Positions 16,544-24,192 of a stretch of DNA of 25,420 nt are shown in pieces. A model generated the notes under the pieces. It was not told where the DNA came from and made no database searches. It saw nothing but the letters and a program-made list of their open reading frames with translations. A program made the position numbers and the translations under genes. Every line of letters begins with the position of its first letter. Position 1 is the stretch's first letter. The stretch spans positions 1-25,420 of the forward strand of contig CAMLGR010000058.1 in assembly GCA_946479615.1 (NCBI GenBank). The letters run 5' to 3'. Origin of the DNA: an uncultured Bacteroidota bacterium (lineage in GTDB: Bacteria > Bacteroidota > Bacteroidia > Chitinophagales > Chitinophagaceae).

Positions 16544-17854
16544 ATGAAAATGAAAAACCCTAACTATGCATTCCTCGCAGCCGCCTGCATTTTAATGCTA
16601 TCCAGCTGCGGAATTGTGGGAAAAAAGAATAAAGGTGGCGCCTTACCAAATGATGGTCAGGTACACGGGATTTCTCCCAGCAATAAATATACACTTCCAA
16701 AGCCTCCGGGCATGGTGTATATCCCGCAGGGAACTTTCCACATGGGTCCCAGCGATGAAGATCCAGCCTATTCCTTCAGCTCCCGTAACCGTTCGATCTC
16801 CATCAGTGGATTCTGGATGGATGCAACGGAAATCACCAACAACGAATATCGTCAGTTTGTATTCTGGGTACGCGATTCTGTTGCGGCCAGGAAGCTCGGT
16901 AAAGTAAAATCCGGTGCTGATGGTAATGAGTATGTTGACTGGGTGGCGATGAGTAAGATGAAATGGGATGATCCAAAAACGATCGAAGATTTAGGGGGTA
17001 CCGATCTGATCCTTTCTCCTGATGACAGGGTATTCGGAAAAAAAGAGATTGATGCTTCCAAACTGATATATCACTCCGAAGTATTTGACCTGAAAGAAGC
17101 TGCCAGGAGAGAAAATGCCGGCAAGCCAAGGTCTAAATTCATCATCAAAAAAGACGTTCCTATCTATCCCGATACACTGGTCTGGATTCGTGATTTCTCT
17201 TATTCTTACAACGAACCAATGACCAAGCGTTATTTCTCACATCCGGCTTTCGGTAACTATCCTGTAGTAGGTGTAAACTGGAAACAGGCTACCGCTTTCT
17301 GCGAATGGAGAACACACTACCTGAATGCATGGCTGGATGGTAAGAAAAGGGTACAGGAATCGGATTTCCGCCTGCCTACAGAAGCCCAGTGGGAATATGC
17401 AGCACGAGGAGGTCGTTCACAATCAATGTTCCCATGGGGTAACTATTACCTGCGTAATAAAAAAGGATGTTTGATGGCCAATTTCAAACCTGGTCGTGGT
17501 AACTATCCTGAAGATGGTGGTTTCTACACGGTACGCGCTGATGCATACTGGCCTAATGATTTCGGTTTGTATTGTATGGCGGGTAACGTAGCAGAGTGGA
17601 CCTCTTCTATCTATTACGAAGGACGCACCAACTTCCAGCACGATATGAACCCGGATGTTCGCTGGAATGCCAAAGAAGACGATCCTCCGTTGATGAAACG
17701 TAAAATTATCCGTGGCGGTAGCTGGAAAGATGTTGGATACTACCTGCAAACAGGTACCAGCACTTACGAATACCAGGATTCAGCCAAATCTTATATCGGA
17801 TTCCGCAGTGTCATTGACCTGCCTGCAGCCCCTCAGAAAGGACGCCGCAGATAA
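16544..17854 (+). CDS. gldK: T9SS outer membrane ring lipoprotein GldK
   Basis: The 436-residue lipoprotein is the GldK/PorK component of the type IX secretion system, which with GldN/PorN forms the large ring at the periplasmic side of the outer membrane. The signal peptide MKMKNPNYAFLAAACILMLS ends in a lipobox (LSSC, lipidated C22). From about residue 55 it has a formylglycine-generating-enzyme (SUMF1/FGE)-like fold: GMVYIPQGTFHMGPSDED, WMDATEITNNEYRQF, FPVVGVNWKQA-type YPVVGVNW, RLPTEAQWEYAARGG, MAGNVAEWTSS and IIRGGSWKD near the end. GldK is not considered an enzyme. The frame is open 17 codons upstream but the promoter overlaps that stretch; the ATG at 16550 is an alternative start. It is followed by gldL, gldM and gldN, after an intrinsic terminator. 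Confidence 0.93.
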   Translation: MKMKNPNYAFLAAACILMLSSCGIVGKKNKGGALPNDGQVHGISPSNKYTLPKPPGMVYIPQGTFHMGPSDEDPAYSFSSRNRSISISGFWMDATEITNNEYRQFVFWVRDSVAARKLGKVKSGADGNEYVDWVAMSKMKWDDPKTIEDLGGTDLILSPDDRVFGKKEIDASKLIYHSEVFDLKEAARRENAGKPRSKFIIKKDVPIYPDTLVWIRDFSYSYNEPMTKRYFSHPAFGNYPVVGVNWKQATAFCEWRTHYLNAWLDGKKRVQESDFRLPTEAQWEYAARGGRSQSMFPWGNYYLRNKKGCLMANFKPGRGNYPEDGGFYTVRADAYWPNDFGLYCMAGNVAEWTSSIYYEGRTNFQHDMNPDVRWNAKEDDPPLMKRKIIRGGSWKDVGYYLQTGTSTYEYQDSAKSYIGFRSVIDLPAAPQKGRRR

Positions 17855-17872
17855 TCAAATCTTTCTTAAACG

Positions 17873-17901
17873 AGAGGCCGCCAAGGCGGCCTCTTTTTTT
17901 C
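17873..17901 (+). terminator. Intrinsic terminator between gldK and gldL
   Basis: AGAGGCCGC and GCGGCCTCT pair around CAAG, and the stem runs into seven or more T residues (from about 17894). It lies 18 bases after the gldK stop and 80 bases before the gldL ATG, within a cluster expected to be co-transcribed. No strict TAnnTTTG element is visible between it and gldL. Confidence 0.8.
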
Positions 17902-17981
17902 TCTTTTTTATACAATTTTTTCATTCCGGAACTCGTTTCAGCTTTAGTAAAATTTTAATAATCTATAAAAACGAACCCTCT

Positions 17982-18800
17982 ATGCTTTTCTTTAAAACCC
18001 AAAAAGGTCAGGTAGTACTTAACTTCCTTTTCAGCTTCTTTGCTGCATTGGTAATCTTCGCTGCGATGATGAAAATTCTTCACTGGAATGGTGCGGATAT
18101 TGCCATCATGGTCGGCTTGATCTCAGAAGCAATTGTATTCCTGGTTATGGCGTTCCTCGTGCCTCCTCCTGAAGAACCACATTGGCAACGTTATTTCCCT
18201 GACATCAACCATCACCCGGACCTCGATCCTAACTTCAAGCCTACCCCGCTTTCTTTAGGTTCAGTTAGCAACGGCAACCCGGCGCTGAATAAACTGGAAG
18301 ATATGCTGCGTGATGCAGACATTACTCCGGCTAACCTGGGTCGCCTGGGAGAAAACTTCAAAAAATTTGGCGGTACAGTAGACAAAATGTCTGATATCAC
18401 TGATGTGGTAGCTGCTACCGGTGACTATACAGCTAAAACACGCGAAGCTGCTACAGCGTTAGGTACTATGAAAGATGCTTACCTGGGCGCGGCTAACAGC
18501 ATCCAGCATTTTAACGCTGCTGCTGATGGTACCAAACAATTCCACGATCAGGTTCAGGTATTGACAAAGAACCTCGGTTCTTTGAACACTATCTATGAAC
18601 TGGAATTGCAGGATACCAACAATCACCTGAAAGCAATGAACAAATTCTACAGCAACCTTACACAAGCTTCTGAAGCTATGCAGGGAAGCGTAGAAGATGC
18701 GAAAAAAGCGCAGGATCAGATTGCCTTACTTGCTACTAACCTGGGCCGCCTGAATAACATTTATGGCAATATGCTCAGTGCAATGCAGGTTCGCAACTAA
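17982..18800 (+). CDS. gldL: T9SS/gliding motor protein GldL
   Basis: The 272-residue inner membrane protein GldL/PorL is the stator-like half of the GldL-GldM proton-driven motor that powers type IX secretion and gliding. Two membrane helices are visible at about 11-33 and 39-60. K31 and H34 near the end of helix 1 and the buried E49 in helix 2 (GLISEAIVF) match the positions known to matter in Flavobacterium GldL (K27, H30, E49). The C-terminal cytoplasmic region is long and helical, with an internal repeat: NLGxLNxIY at 197-205 and 253-261, and NLGRLG at 118-123. The frame extends 90 codons upstream through the terminator, but MLFFKTQKGQVVLNF at 17982 is the family start. The region upstream lacks a recognised promoter. 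Confidence 0.92.
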   Translation: MLFFKTQKGQVVLNFLFSFFAALVIFAAMMKILHWNGADIAIMVGLISEAIVFLVMAFLVPPPEEPHWQRYFPDINHHPDLDPNFKPTPLSLGSVSNGNPALNKLEDMLRDADITPANLGRLGENFKKFGGTVDKMSDITDVVAATGDYTAKTREAATALGTMKDAYLGAANSIQHFNAAADGTKQFHDQVQVLTKNLGSLNTIYELELQDTNNHLKAMNKFYSNLTQASEAMQGSVEDAKKAQDQIALLATNLGRLNNIYGNMLSAMQVRN

Positions 18801-18887
18801 TTATTAAGAAGGATTCGTTTTACTATATACAATCCGTATCCCGTGATTTTAGAAGTCACCATTACTAAATTTAAAAACCAATAGGTC

Positions 18888-20423
18888 ATGTCTTTACCTC
18901 GCGAGCCCAGGCAGAAAATGATCAACATGATGTATCTCGTTCTGACAGCGCTGCTGGCTCTGAACGTATCATCTGAGATCCTGAATGCCTTCAAAACGGT
19001 GAATAAAAGTTTGGAGAATACCAACTTCACCGTGAATAAATCTACGGAGACGATCATGGCTTCTTTGGAGCAAAAGACACGTGATTCTGCTACCTCAAAG
19101 AAAGCTAATATCTGGTATCCGAAAGCCCAGGAAGTACAGGAAAAAAGTAAAGCACTTTTTTCTTACATCCAGGAATTAAAAGACAGGATTCTTACCGAAG
19201 CCGGTGGAGATCCTAAAAATCCCGACAAGAAATTCAAAGAAGATAACCTCGATATCACCACCCGTATCATGGTGGATAAAGGTCAGGGTCAGAAACTTTT
19301 GAAAGCTCTCGGTGATTACAGAAAAGAAATCCTGGGAATTGATCCTGCTATCGATTCAGCTTTTGCAGCCGATCTTCCTATCAACCTCGATAAACCGAAA
19401 AGTGAGAACAAAGCCGGTAAAACATGGGAAGGTGCTTATTTCCACATGGTACCAACTGTTGCCGGTCTGACTATCCTGAGTAAGTTTCAGAATGACGTAA
19501 AAACATCTGAGAACAGGGTTATCCAGTTCTGTCATAACAAAGTAGGTGAAGTAGCTGTTCGTTTCGATACGTATGCGGCTATCATCGGTCAGAGCACTAC
19601 GTACCTGATGCCGGGTCAGGAACTGGAAATCACAGCTGGTGTCGGAGCCTTCAGTACAGGAGCAAAACCACAGATCACTATCGGTAATGAAACACTGACA
19701 GTAGGATCTGAAGGTACAGCTACCTCCAAATTACCTGGTGGCGGTATCGGAAACCATTCTGTACCTGTTAAGATCACTTATACTGACCAGGAAGGTAAAG
19801 TGCAGACTATTACCAAGAATGTTGAGTATAAAGTAGGCCAGGCAAATGCTTCTATCGCGCTTGATAAAATGAATGTGCTTTATATCGGGGTTGATAACCC
19901 TGTCAGCATCGCAGCAAGCGGCGGCGGTGATGATAAAGTGCAGGCTACTATCAGCGGTGGCGGCGGCGCACTGGTAAAAGTAGGCGCTGGTAAATATGTT
20001 GCCCGTGTCAACAGTGTTACTGATGATTGCAAGATCTCTGTATCTGTTGATGGCAAGATTGCCGGTGTATCCCAGTTCAGGGTTCGTACTGTTCCACAGG
20101 CGCAAGCCTATGTGGGTGGTAACCCCAGCGGTGCTAATATCCCTGCCGGAGCTTTCAGAGCCCAGGGTGGTGTAGGTGCCGGTATCAAGGATTTCCCTTT
20201 TGAACTGCAATATACAGTGGTAAGCTATACTCTTACCTGCGATACTGATGATGGTGACATCATCTCTGTACCAGGAACCGGTAACGGCTTCACAGGCGCG
20301 GTTAAAACTGCAATTGACAGGAACGTTAAACCAGGCAGACTGGTAACGATCGATAATATCAGAGTGAAAGGTCCGGACGGACGTACTACTCCGGCTCCTT
20401 CATTGCTTTACTATATTAAATAA
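18888..20423 (+). CDS. gldM: T9SS/gliding motor protein GldM
   Basis: The 511-residue GldM/PorM has a short cytoplasmic N-terminus, one membrane helix (about 12-30) and a long periplasmic arm of four consecutive domains that reaches the outer membrane GldK-GldN ring. The start REPRQKMINMMYLVLTALLALNVSSEILNAF is diagnostic; R8 and Y16 correspond to R9 and Y17 of the Flavobacterium protein, part of the GldLM proton path. The periplasmic part includes NKVGEVAVRFDTYAAIIGQSTTYLMPGQELEI and the C-terminal IKDFPFELQYTVVSYTL domain that contacts the ring. The gene starts 87 bases after gldL and ends 8 bases before gldN. The length fits the family. Confidence 0.94.
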   Translation: MSLPREPRQKMINMMYLVLTALLALNVSSEILNAFKTVNKSLENTNFTVNKSTETIMASLEQKTRDSATSKKANIWYPKAQEVQEKSKALFSYIQELKDRILTEAGGDPKNPDKKFKEDNLDITTRIMVDKGQGQKLLKALGDYRKEILGIDPAIDSAFAADLPINLDKPKSENKAGKTWEGAYFHMVPTVAGLTILSKFQNDVKTSENRVIQFCHNKVGEVAVRFDTYAAIIGQSTTYLMPGQELEITAGVGAFSTGAKPQITIGNETLTVGSEGTATSKLPGGGIGNHSVPVKITYTDQEGKVQTITKNVEYKVGQANASIALDKMNVLYIGVDNPVSIAASGGGDDKVQATISGGGGALVKVGAGKYVARVNSVTDDCKISVSVDGKIAGVSQFRVRTVPQAQAYVGGNPSGANIPAGAFRAQGGVGAGIKDFPFELQYTVVSYTLTCDTDDGDIISVPGTGNGFTGAVKTAIDRNVKPGRLVTIDNIRVKGPDGRTTPAPSLLYYIK

Positions 20424-20431
20424 CCAGGAAA

Positions 20432-21439
20432 ATGAAAAGTACTTATTTAAAGCTGGGAGTGTTTTTGTTATCGACTGCGTTGCTCGCAACCCAGGCTGAT
20501 GCTCAGCGCACGTCCAAGAAAAGAAACGCTGATCCAAATGCCCAGGCAGCTCAGCAACAACAGAATAACGATAACCGTCCTTCCGGTTACGACCCTTACG
20601 CTGGTGTTCCCATCAGGGTCGATTCTTCCGGAATTCAGGACACAATCGTGCATAAATCCCTGAGGAATGATAATGCCTTCGATAAAGGCAATCTGAATGC
20701 ACGTACTCCTTTGCCTTATGAGTACCTCCGCTGGGATGACGCGTTATTTGCTGAGAAAGTATGGAGAGAATTGGATCTCCGCGAAAAGATGAACCAAACC
20801 TTCAGATACGAAGCAAGTGATGATAACGGAAGCCAGCTTTTCATCAACATGTTGATGAGAGCTGTCAACACAGGCCAGGTTACAGCATTTGAAGACGACA
20901 GGTTCTCTATTCCAAAAACTCCGGCCGATATCGCGACCATGACACAGGGAAGAAATGATACTGTTCCGGTATACGACAAGGATGATATCAACAAGATCAA
21001 GGAATATGTGGTAACAAGAGCCAGCTTCGACGCCAAAAGCGTAGTGAAGATCCGTATCAAGGAAGAATGGGTTTTCGACCGCGAAGCCAGCCGTATGTTC
21101 TGCCGTATCCTGGGTATTGCTCCCCTGAAAACGGAATATCTGCCTAACGGACAGGAAAGAGGTTCTTCTGTAATGTTCTGGGTATATTATCCTGATCTGC
21201 GCCCGATGCTTTCCAAAGCAGAGGTGTACAACCCAAAGAACATGGGTCAGAACAGGCTGACATGGGAAGAATTATTCGAAAGCCGTATGTTCAGCAGCTA
21301 CATTGTCAAGTCAACCATTGATAATTCTTCCAACAAGAATATCAGGCTTTATATTAAAGATCCGATACTTGCTCTTCTCGAAGGAGATAATATCAGGGAT
21401 AAGATCTTTAACTATGAACAGGATCTTTGGTCGTACTAA
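20432..21439 (+). CDS. gldN: T9SS ring protein GldN
   Basis: The 335-residue periplasmic protein GldN/PorN partners GldK in the type IX secretion ring. A signal peptide (1-24, cleaved around TQADA-Q) is followed by a Lys/Gln/Asn-rich low-complexity linker at about 27-50. The GldN domain then begins with IHKSLRNDNAFDK-type and PLPYEYLRWDDALFAEKVWRELDLREKMNQTF motifs. VKIRIKEEWVFDREASRMFCRILGIAP and MFWVYYPDLRPMLSKAEVYNPKN are also characteristic of the family. It starts 8 bases after gldM, with AGGAAA before the ATG, and is therefore almost certainly in the same transcript. A strong terminator follows. Confidence 0.93.
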   Translation: MKSTYLKLGVFLLSTALLATQADAQRTSKKRNADPNAQAAQQQQNNDNRPSGYDPYAGVPIRVDSSGIQDTIVHKSLRNDNAFDKGNLNARTPLPYEYLRWDDALFAEKVWRELDLREKMNQTFRYEASDDNGSQLFINMLMRAVNTGQVTAFEDDRFSIPKTPADIATMTQGRNDTVPVYDKDDINKIKEYVVTRASFDAKSVVKIRIKEEWVFDREASRMFCRILGIAPLKTEYLPNGQERGSSVMFWVYYPDLRPMLSKAEVYNPKNMGQNRLTWEELFESRMFSSYIVKSTIDNSSNKNIRLYIKDPILALLEGDNIRDKIFNYEQDLWSY

Positions 21440-21473
21440 CACGTGATAGTCTAATTGATTTTTATTCAATATA

Positions 21474-21503
21474 AAATAGCCCCGGTATCGGGGCTATTTT
21501 TTT
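21474..21503 (+). terminator. Intrinsic terminator after gldN
   Basis: An 11-bp stem, AAATAGCCCCG (21474-21484) with CGGGGCTATTT (21489-21499), has loop GTAT and runs into a T-run to 21503. It lies 34 bases after the gldN stop and ends the gld cluster. Confidence 0.85.
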
Positions 21504-21620
21504 ATGCATTAGCTTCATTTATAATGGGTTAAAAAAAGTTGTAAAAAAGGCAAAAGTGTAATAGGAAAATAAGATAATTGTTGTATTTTCGTCTCGGTTT
21601 TTCATAGGATATTGGATTTT

Positions 21621-21659
21621 AAAAACGGGGCTGGATTTCTATCCTGGCCCCATTTTTTT
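21621..21659 (-). terminator. Terminator downstream of uvrC, bidirectional
   Basis: GGGGC at 21627-21631 pairs with GCCCC at 21647-21651, and an inner GGAT pairs with ATCC. The stem is flanked by AAAAA on one side and TTTTTTT on the other, so it can stop transcripts from either strand. It begins 4 bases after the uvrC stop on the minus strand. Confidence 0.7.
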
Positions 21660-21663
21660 GCAC

Positions 21664-23481
21664 TTACTTATTCTTCTCCCGGTTCTTTTCCCCGAGATAA
21701 TCCAATATCATTTTTGCCTTTGAACGACCGATAATCTTTTCCAGTTCAGCAGGTTCCCTCTCACTGATATTCCTGACCGATTTAAACTCTTTTAGCAGCA
21801 ATTCAGCAGTAGCTTTTCCAATGCCTGGTATATCTTCCAATTCGTTTTTAAACGTTCCCTTGCTTCTTTTTTGCCGGTGAAACGTGATCCCAAAACGATG
21901 CACTTCATTCCGTACCTGCCGAAGGAATTTTAAACTGGCGCCATTATAGTCCAGCTTCAGCGATTGCTGATCACCCGGGAAAAATATCTCCTCCTCGTTC
22001 TTGGCCAATCCTATCAATGTGATCCTGCCGCTTATATTCAATTCATGGATAGCTTCCAGTGCAGCGCTTAACTGACCTTTACCACCATCGATGATGACCA
22101 GTTGCGGCAACGATGTATTCTCCTCTGTCAATCTTTTATACCGCCGATACACCGTCTCCTTCATCGAAGCAAAATCATTGATTCCCTCCACCGTTTTAAT
22201 ATTAAAATGCCGATAATCCTTCTTACTGGGTTCGCCATTCTTGAAACAAACCATAGCCGATACCGGGTAACTTCCCTGGAAATTGGAGTTATCGAAACAT
22301 TCAATATGCACCGGCAATACGGGCAATTGCAGGTCGGCCTGTAATTGTTCCAGTATCTTTATCTTATCTGTATTCTTTGATAGTTTGAGCCGCGCTTTAT
22401 TTTTCAGTTCCTCGATAAAATAATTCACGTTCTTCTCTGATAATTCAAGCAGTTTCTTTTTATCGCCACTTTTTGGCACTGTGATTACAATTCCTTCCTG
22501 CGGATACTCAATGGCAAATGGTAAAATGATCTCCGCAGCATCGCTGTTAAATGTGCTTCTTAGTTGAGCTACCGAGAAGCTGAGAATCTCTTCCTGCAAT
22601 TCATCCAGGTGCGATTCTACTTTGCTGGTATGTGTCTGCACAATCGTGCCATTACGCACCATCAGGAAGTTGACAAAAGCAATATTTTTATCCTTTACAA
22701 TAGAGAATACATCCAGGTCGCTTGTCCGTATACTTGATACAACCGATTTTGCCTGGTAGTTCTCCAGGTAATCGACCTTCTTGCGCGTGATCTCTGCTTT
22801 TTCAAAAGCGAGATTGCCGGCAAATGCTTTCATCTCTTCTTTGAAATGGCGGATCACCGGTGAAAGATTACCCTTCAGCATATTTTTCAGCTGGTTGATA
22901 TTATCGGTATAATCCTCGGCCGATTGTAAACCTTCGCAGGGACCTTTGCAATTGCCCAAATGATATTCCAGGCACACTTTGAATTTCTTCTGGCTGATAT
23001 TTTTTTCTGTCAGGTTCAGGGAGCAGTTCCGCAACGGGATCGTTTGCCTGGTAAAACTGATCAGCTCCTTTACCTTTTTTACCGAAGTATAAGGACCAAG
23101 ATATTCCGAACCATCATTGATCATATTGCGGGTAAGAAATACACGGGGGAAAGGTTCGTTCCTGATCACGATATACGGATAACTCTTATCGTCTTTCAGG
23201 TTGATATTGAAGATCGGCTGGAATTGTTTGATCAGTGAATTCTCCAGCAGGAAAGCATCCTGTTCGGAATTCACGATCGTAAATTCGATACGTGCGATGC
23301 GCCGTACCAGTTCATGCGTCTTGTAATTGGTATATGTTTTATTGAAATAGGAACTGACACGCTTGCGGATATTCTTGGCTTTGCCTACATATACAAGTGT
23401 ATCGGCCGCATCATAATACTTATAGATGCCGGGCTGCTGGGGAATACCGGACGATATATGATGAAATTCTTCTGCTGTCAT
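21664..23481 (-). CDS. uvrC: UvrABC excinuclease subunit UvrC
   Basis: The 605-residue UvrC makes both incisions around a bulky DNA lesion once UvrB is loaded. The N-terminal GIY-YIG domain has GIYKYY (18-23), VYVGKAKNIRKR (catalytic R39) and the metal-binding E80 in AFLLENSLIKQ. Cysteines C153, C170, C178 and C182 (CLEYHLGNCKGPC) are placed like the Fe-S-cluster ligands of UvrC. A UvrB-binding UVR motif follows at about 208-242. The RNase-H-like endonuclease has D397 (ECFDNSN), D465 (VIIDGGKGQL) and H528 (NEVHRFGITFHR); the position preceding E526, usually Asp, is Asn525. Two helix-hairpin-helix motifs end the protein (LEDIPGIGKATAELLLKEF and a second). Its start overlaps the lipoprotein stop by ATGA, so it is translated in an operon. 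Confidence 0.95.
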   Translation of the reverse strand: MTAEEFHHISSGIPQQPGIYKYYDAADTLVYVGKAKNIRKRVSSYFNKTYTNYKTHELVRRIARIEFTIVNSEQDAFLLENSLIKQFQPIFNINLKDDKSYPYIVIRNEPFPRVFLTRNMINDGSEYLGPYTSVKKVKELISFTRQTIPLRNCSLNLTEKNISQKKFKVCLEYHLGNCKGPCEGLQSAEDYTDNINQLKNMLKGNLSPVIRHFKEEMKAFAGNLAFEKAEITRKKVDYLENYQAKSVVSSIRTSDLDVFSIVKDKNIAFVNFLMVRNGTIVQTHTSKVESHLDELQEEILSFSVAQLRSTFNSDAAEIILPFAIEYPQEGIVITVPKSGDKKKLLELSEKNVNYFIEELKNKARLKLSKNTDKIKILEQLQADLQLPVLPVHIECFDNSNFQGSYPVSAMVCFKNGEPSKKDYRHFNIKTVEGINDFASMKETVYRRYKRLTEENTSLPQLVIIDGGKGQLSAALEAIHELNISGRITLIGLAKNEEEIFFPGDQQSLKLDYNGASLKFLRQVRNEVHRFGITFHRQKRSKGTFKNELEDIPGIGKATAELLLKEFKSVRNISEREPAELEKIIGRSKAKMILDYLGEKNREKNK

Positions 23482-24053
23482 TCGCTTTCATTCCATACTA
23501 CTTTGTAAGTAGAAACTGTTTCAGGCTGCCCTGCTTTTTGCCTGATCGTGGTTACCTGGAAACTTTCATCCACTCTCCACAACATCTTTTTTTCGACAAG
23601 GCTGTCTTTTGTATTAACAACACTATTGATTATAATGTTTGTCACCTTATCATTATCGGGTGGTTCGGGACGGATCAGTATTTCTTCCCGTTGAATTTCT
23701 TCCTTATCAGGTTTTACCGGTGTGTATACGATCAGTACACGGTTCAGGGTTTCGTCAAACTGGCGGTCTTCGGTATACCGGCCGGCATATTGGGAGGAAG
23801 CAAGATCGGGGACCGACAAAAAATCGCGGGCAGCAGCTTTGAAATCCTCTCTTCTTATATAACTGGTATCGCTTCGTGTGCTATCGATATAATCGACGCG
23901 GATGATCGAGTAAAGAGAAGTATCTATCTGCGCCACCTGGCTGTTAAGAAAGGAAAGAACAGGAAAATTACTTTCCTTTTGTGTTTTTTCTTTCTCCTTG
24001 CATCCAGTGATGACCAGGAGGCTTACAAGACAAATGGCCAGGCTTTGTTTCAT
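23478..24053 (-). CDS. Predicted lipoprotein of unknown function
   Basis: A 191-residue protein with a type II signal peptide: MKQSLAICLVSLLVITGC, lipidated C18, followed by a charged KEKEKTQKES stretch. The remainder is soluble and mixed alpha/beta. It is rich in charged residues (SIIRVDYIDSTRSDTSYIRREDF and LWRVDESFQVTTIRQKAGQPET) and has no membrane helix. I do not recognise a family. The gene's stop codon overlaps the uvrC start (ATGA), so the two are translationally coupled even though one product sits in the envelope and the other repairs DNA. The minus strand has TAATTTTA at 24083-24090, a one-base variant of TAnnTTTG, about 30 bases before the ATG. Confidence 0.75.
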   Translation of the reverse strand: MKQSLAICLVSLLVITGCKEKEKTQKESNFPVLSFLNSQVAQIDTSLYSIIRVDYIDSTRSDTSYIRREDFKAAARDFLSVPDLASSQYAGRYTEDRQFDETLNRVLIVYTPVKPDKEEIQREEILIRPEPPDNDKVTNIIINSVVNTKDSLVEKKMLWRVDESFQVTTIRQKAGQPETVSTYKVVWNESE

Positions 24054-24112
24054 TATTCGATGGTTAACTGTTTATCGGGCCATAAAATTAACTGAAAACA
24101 GGTTTGAAACAG

Positions 24113-24136
24113 CAGGATAGTGGCCGGGTTATCCTG
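24113..24136. other. CAGGATA/TATCCTG hairpin next to a terminator
   Basis: CAGGATA (24113-24119) pairs with TATCCTG (24130-24136) around an 11-nt loop. Together with the terminator at 24146-24167, which uses the same CAGGAT word in both arms, it makes four copies in alternating orientation. Alternative pairings between them are possible. It lies in the leader of the lipoprotein-uvrC pair. Confidence 0.4.
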
Positions 24137-24167
24137 AAAATAAAACATCCTGTCAAAAGACAGGATG
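24137..24167 (-). terminator. Intrinsic terminator downstream of the barrel protein gene
   Basis: CATCCTGTC (24146-24154) pairs with GACAGGATG (24159-24167) around AAAA. On the minus strand the stem is followed by TTTTATTTT. It begins 26 bases after the stop of the barrel gene and separates it from the lipoprotein-uvrC pair. Confidence 0.75.
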
Positions 24168-24192
24168 CCGGTAAGTTTATAGTGATAATAAA

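Noticed and set aside
16544..17854. gldK as a sulfatase-modifying (formylglycine-generating) enzyme
   Set aside because: The fold is similar, but the lipobox and the adjacent gldL, gldM and gldN identify the structural T9SS protein.
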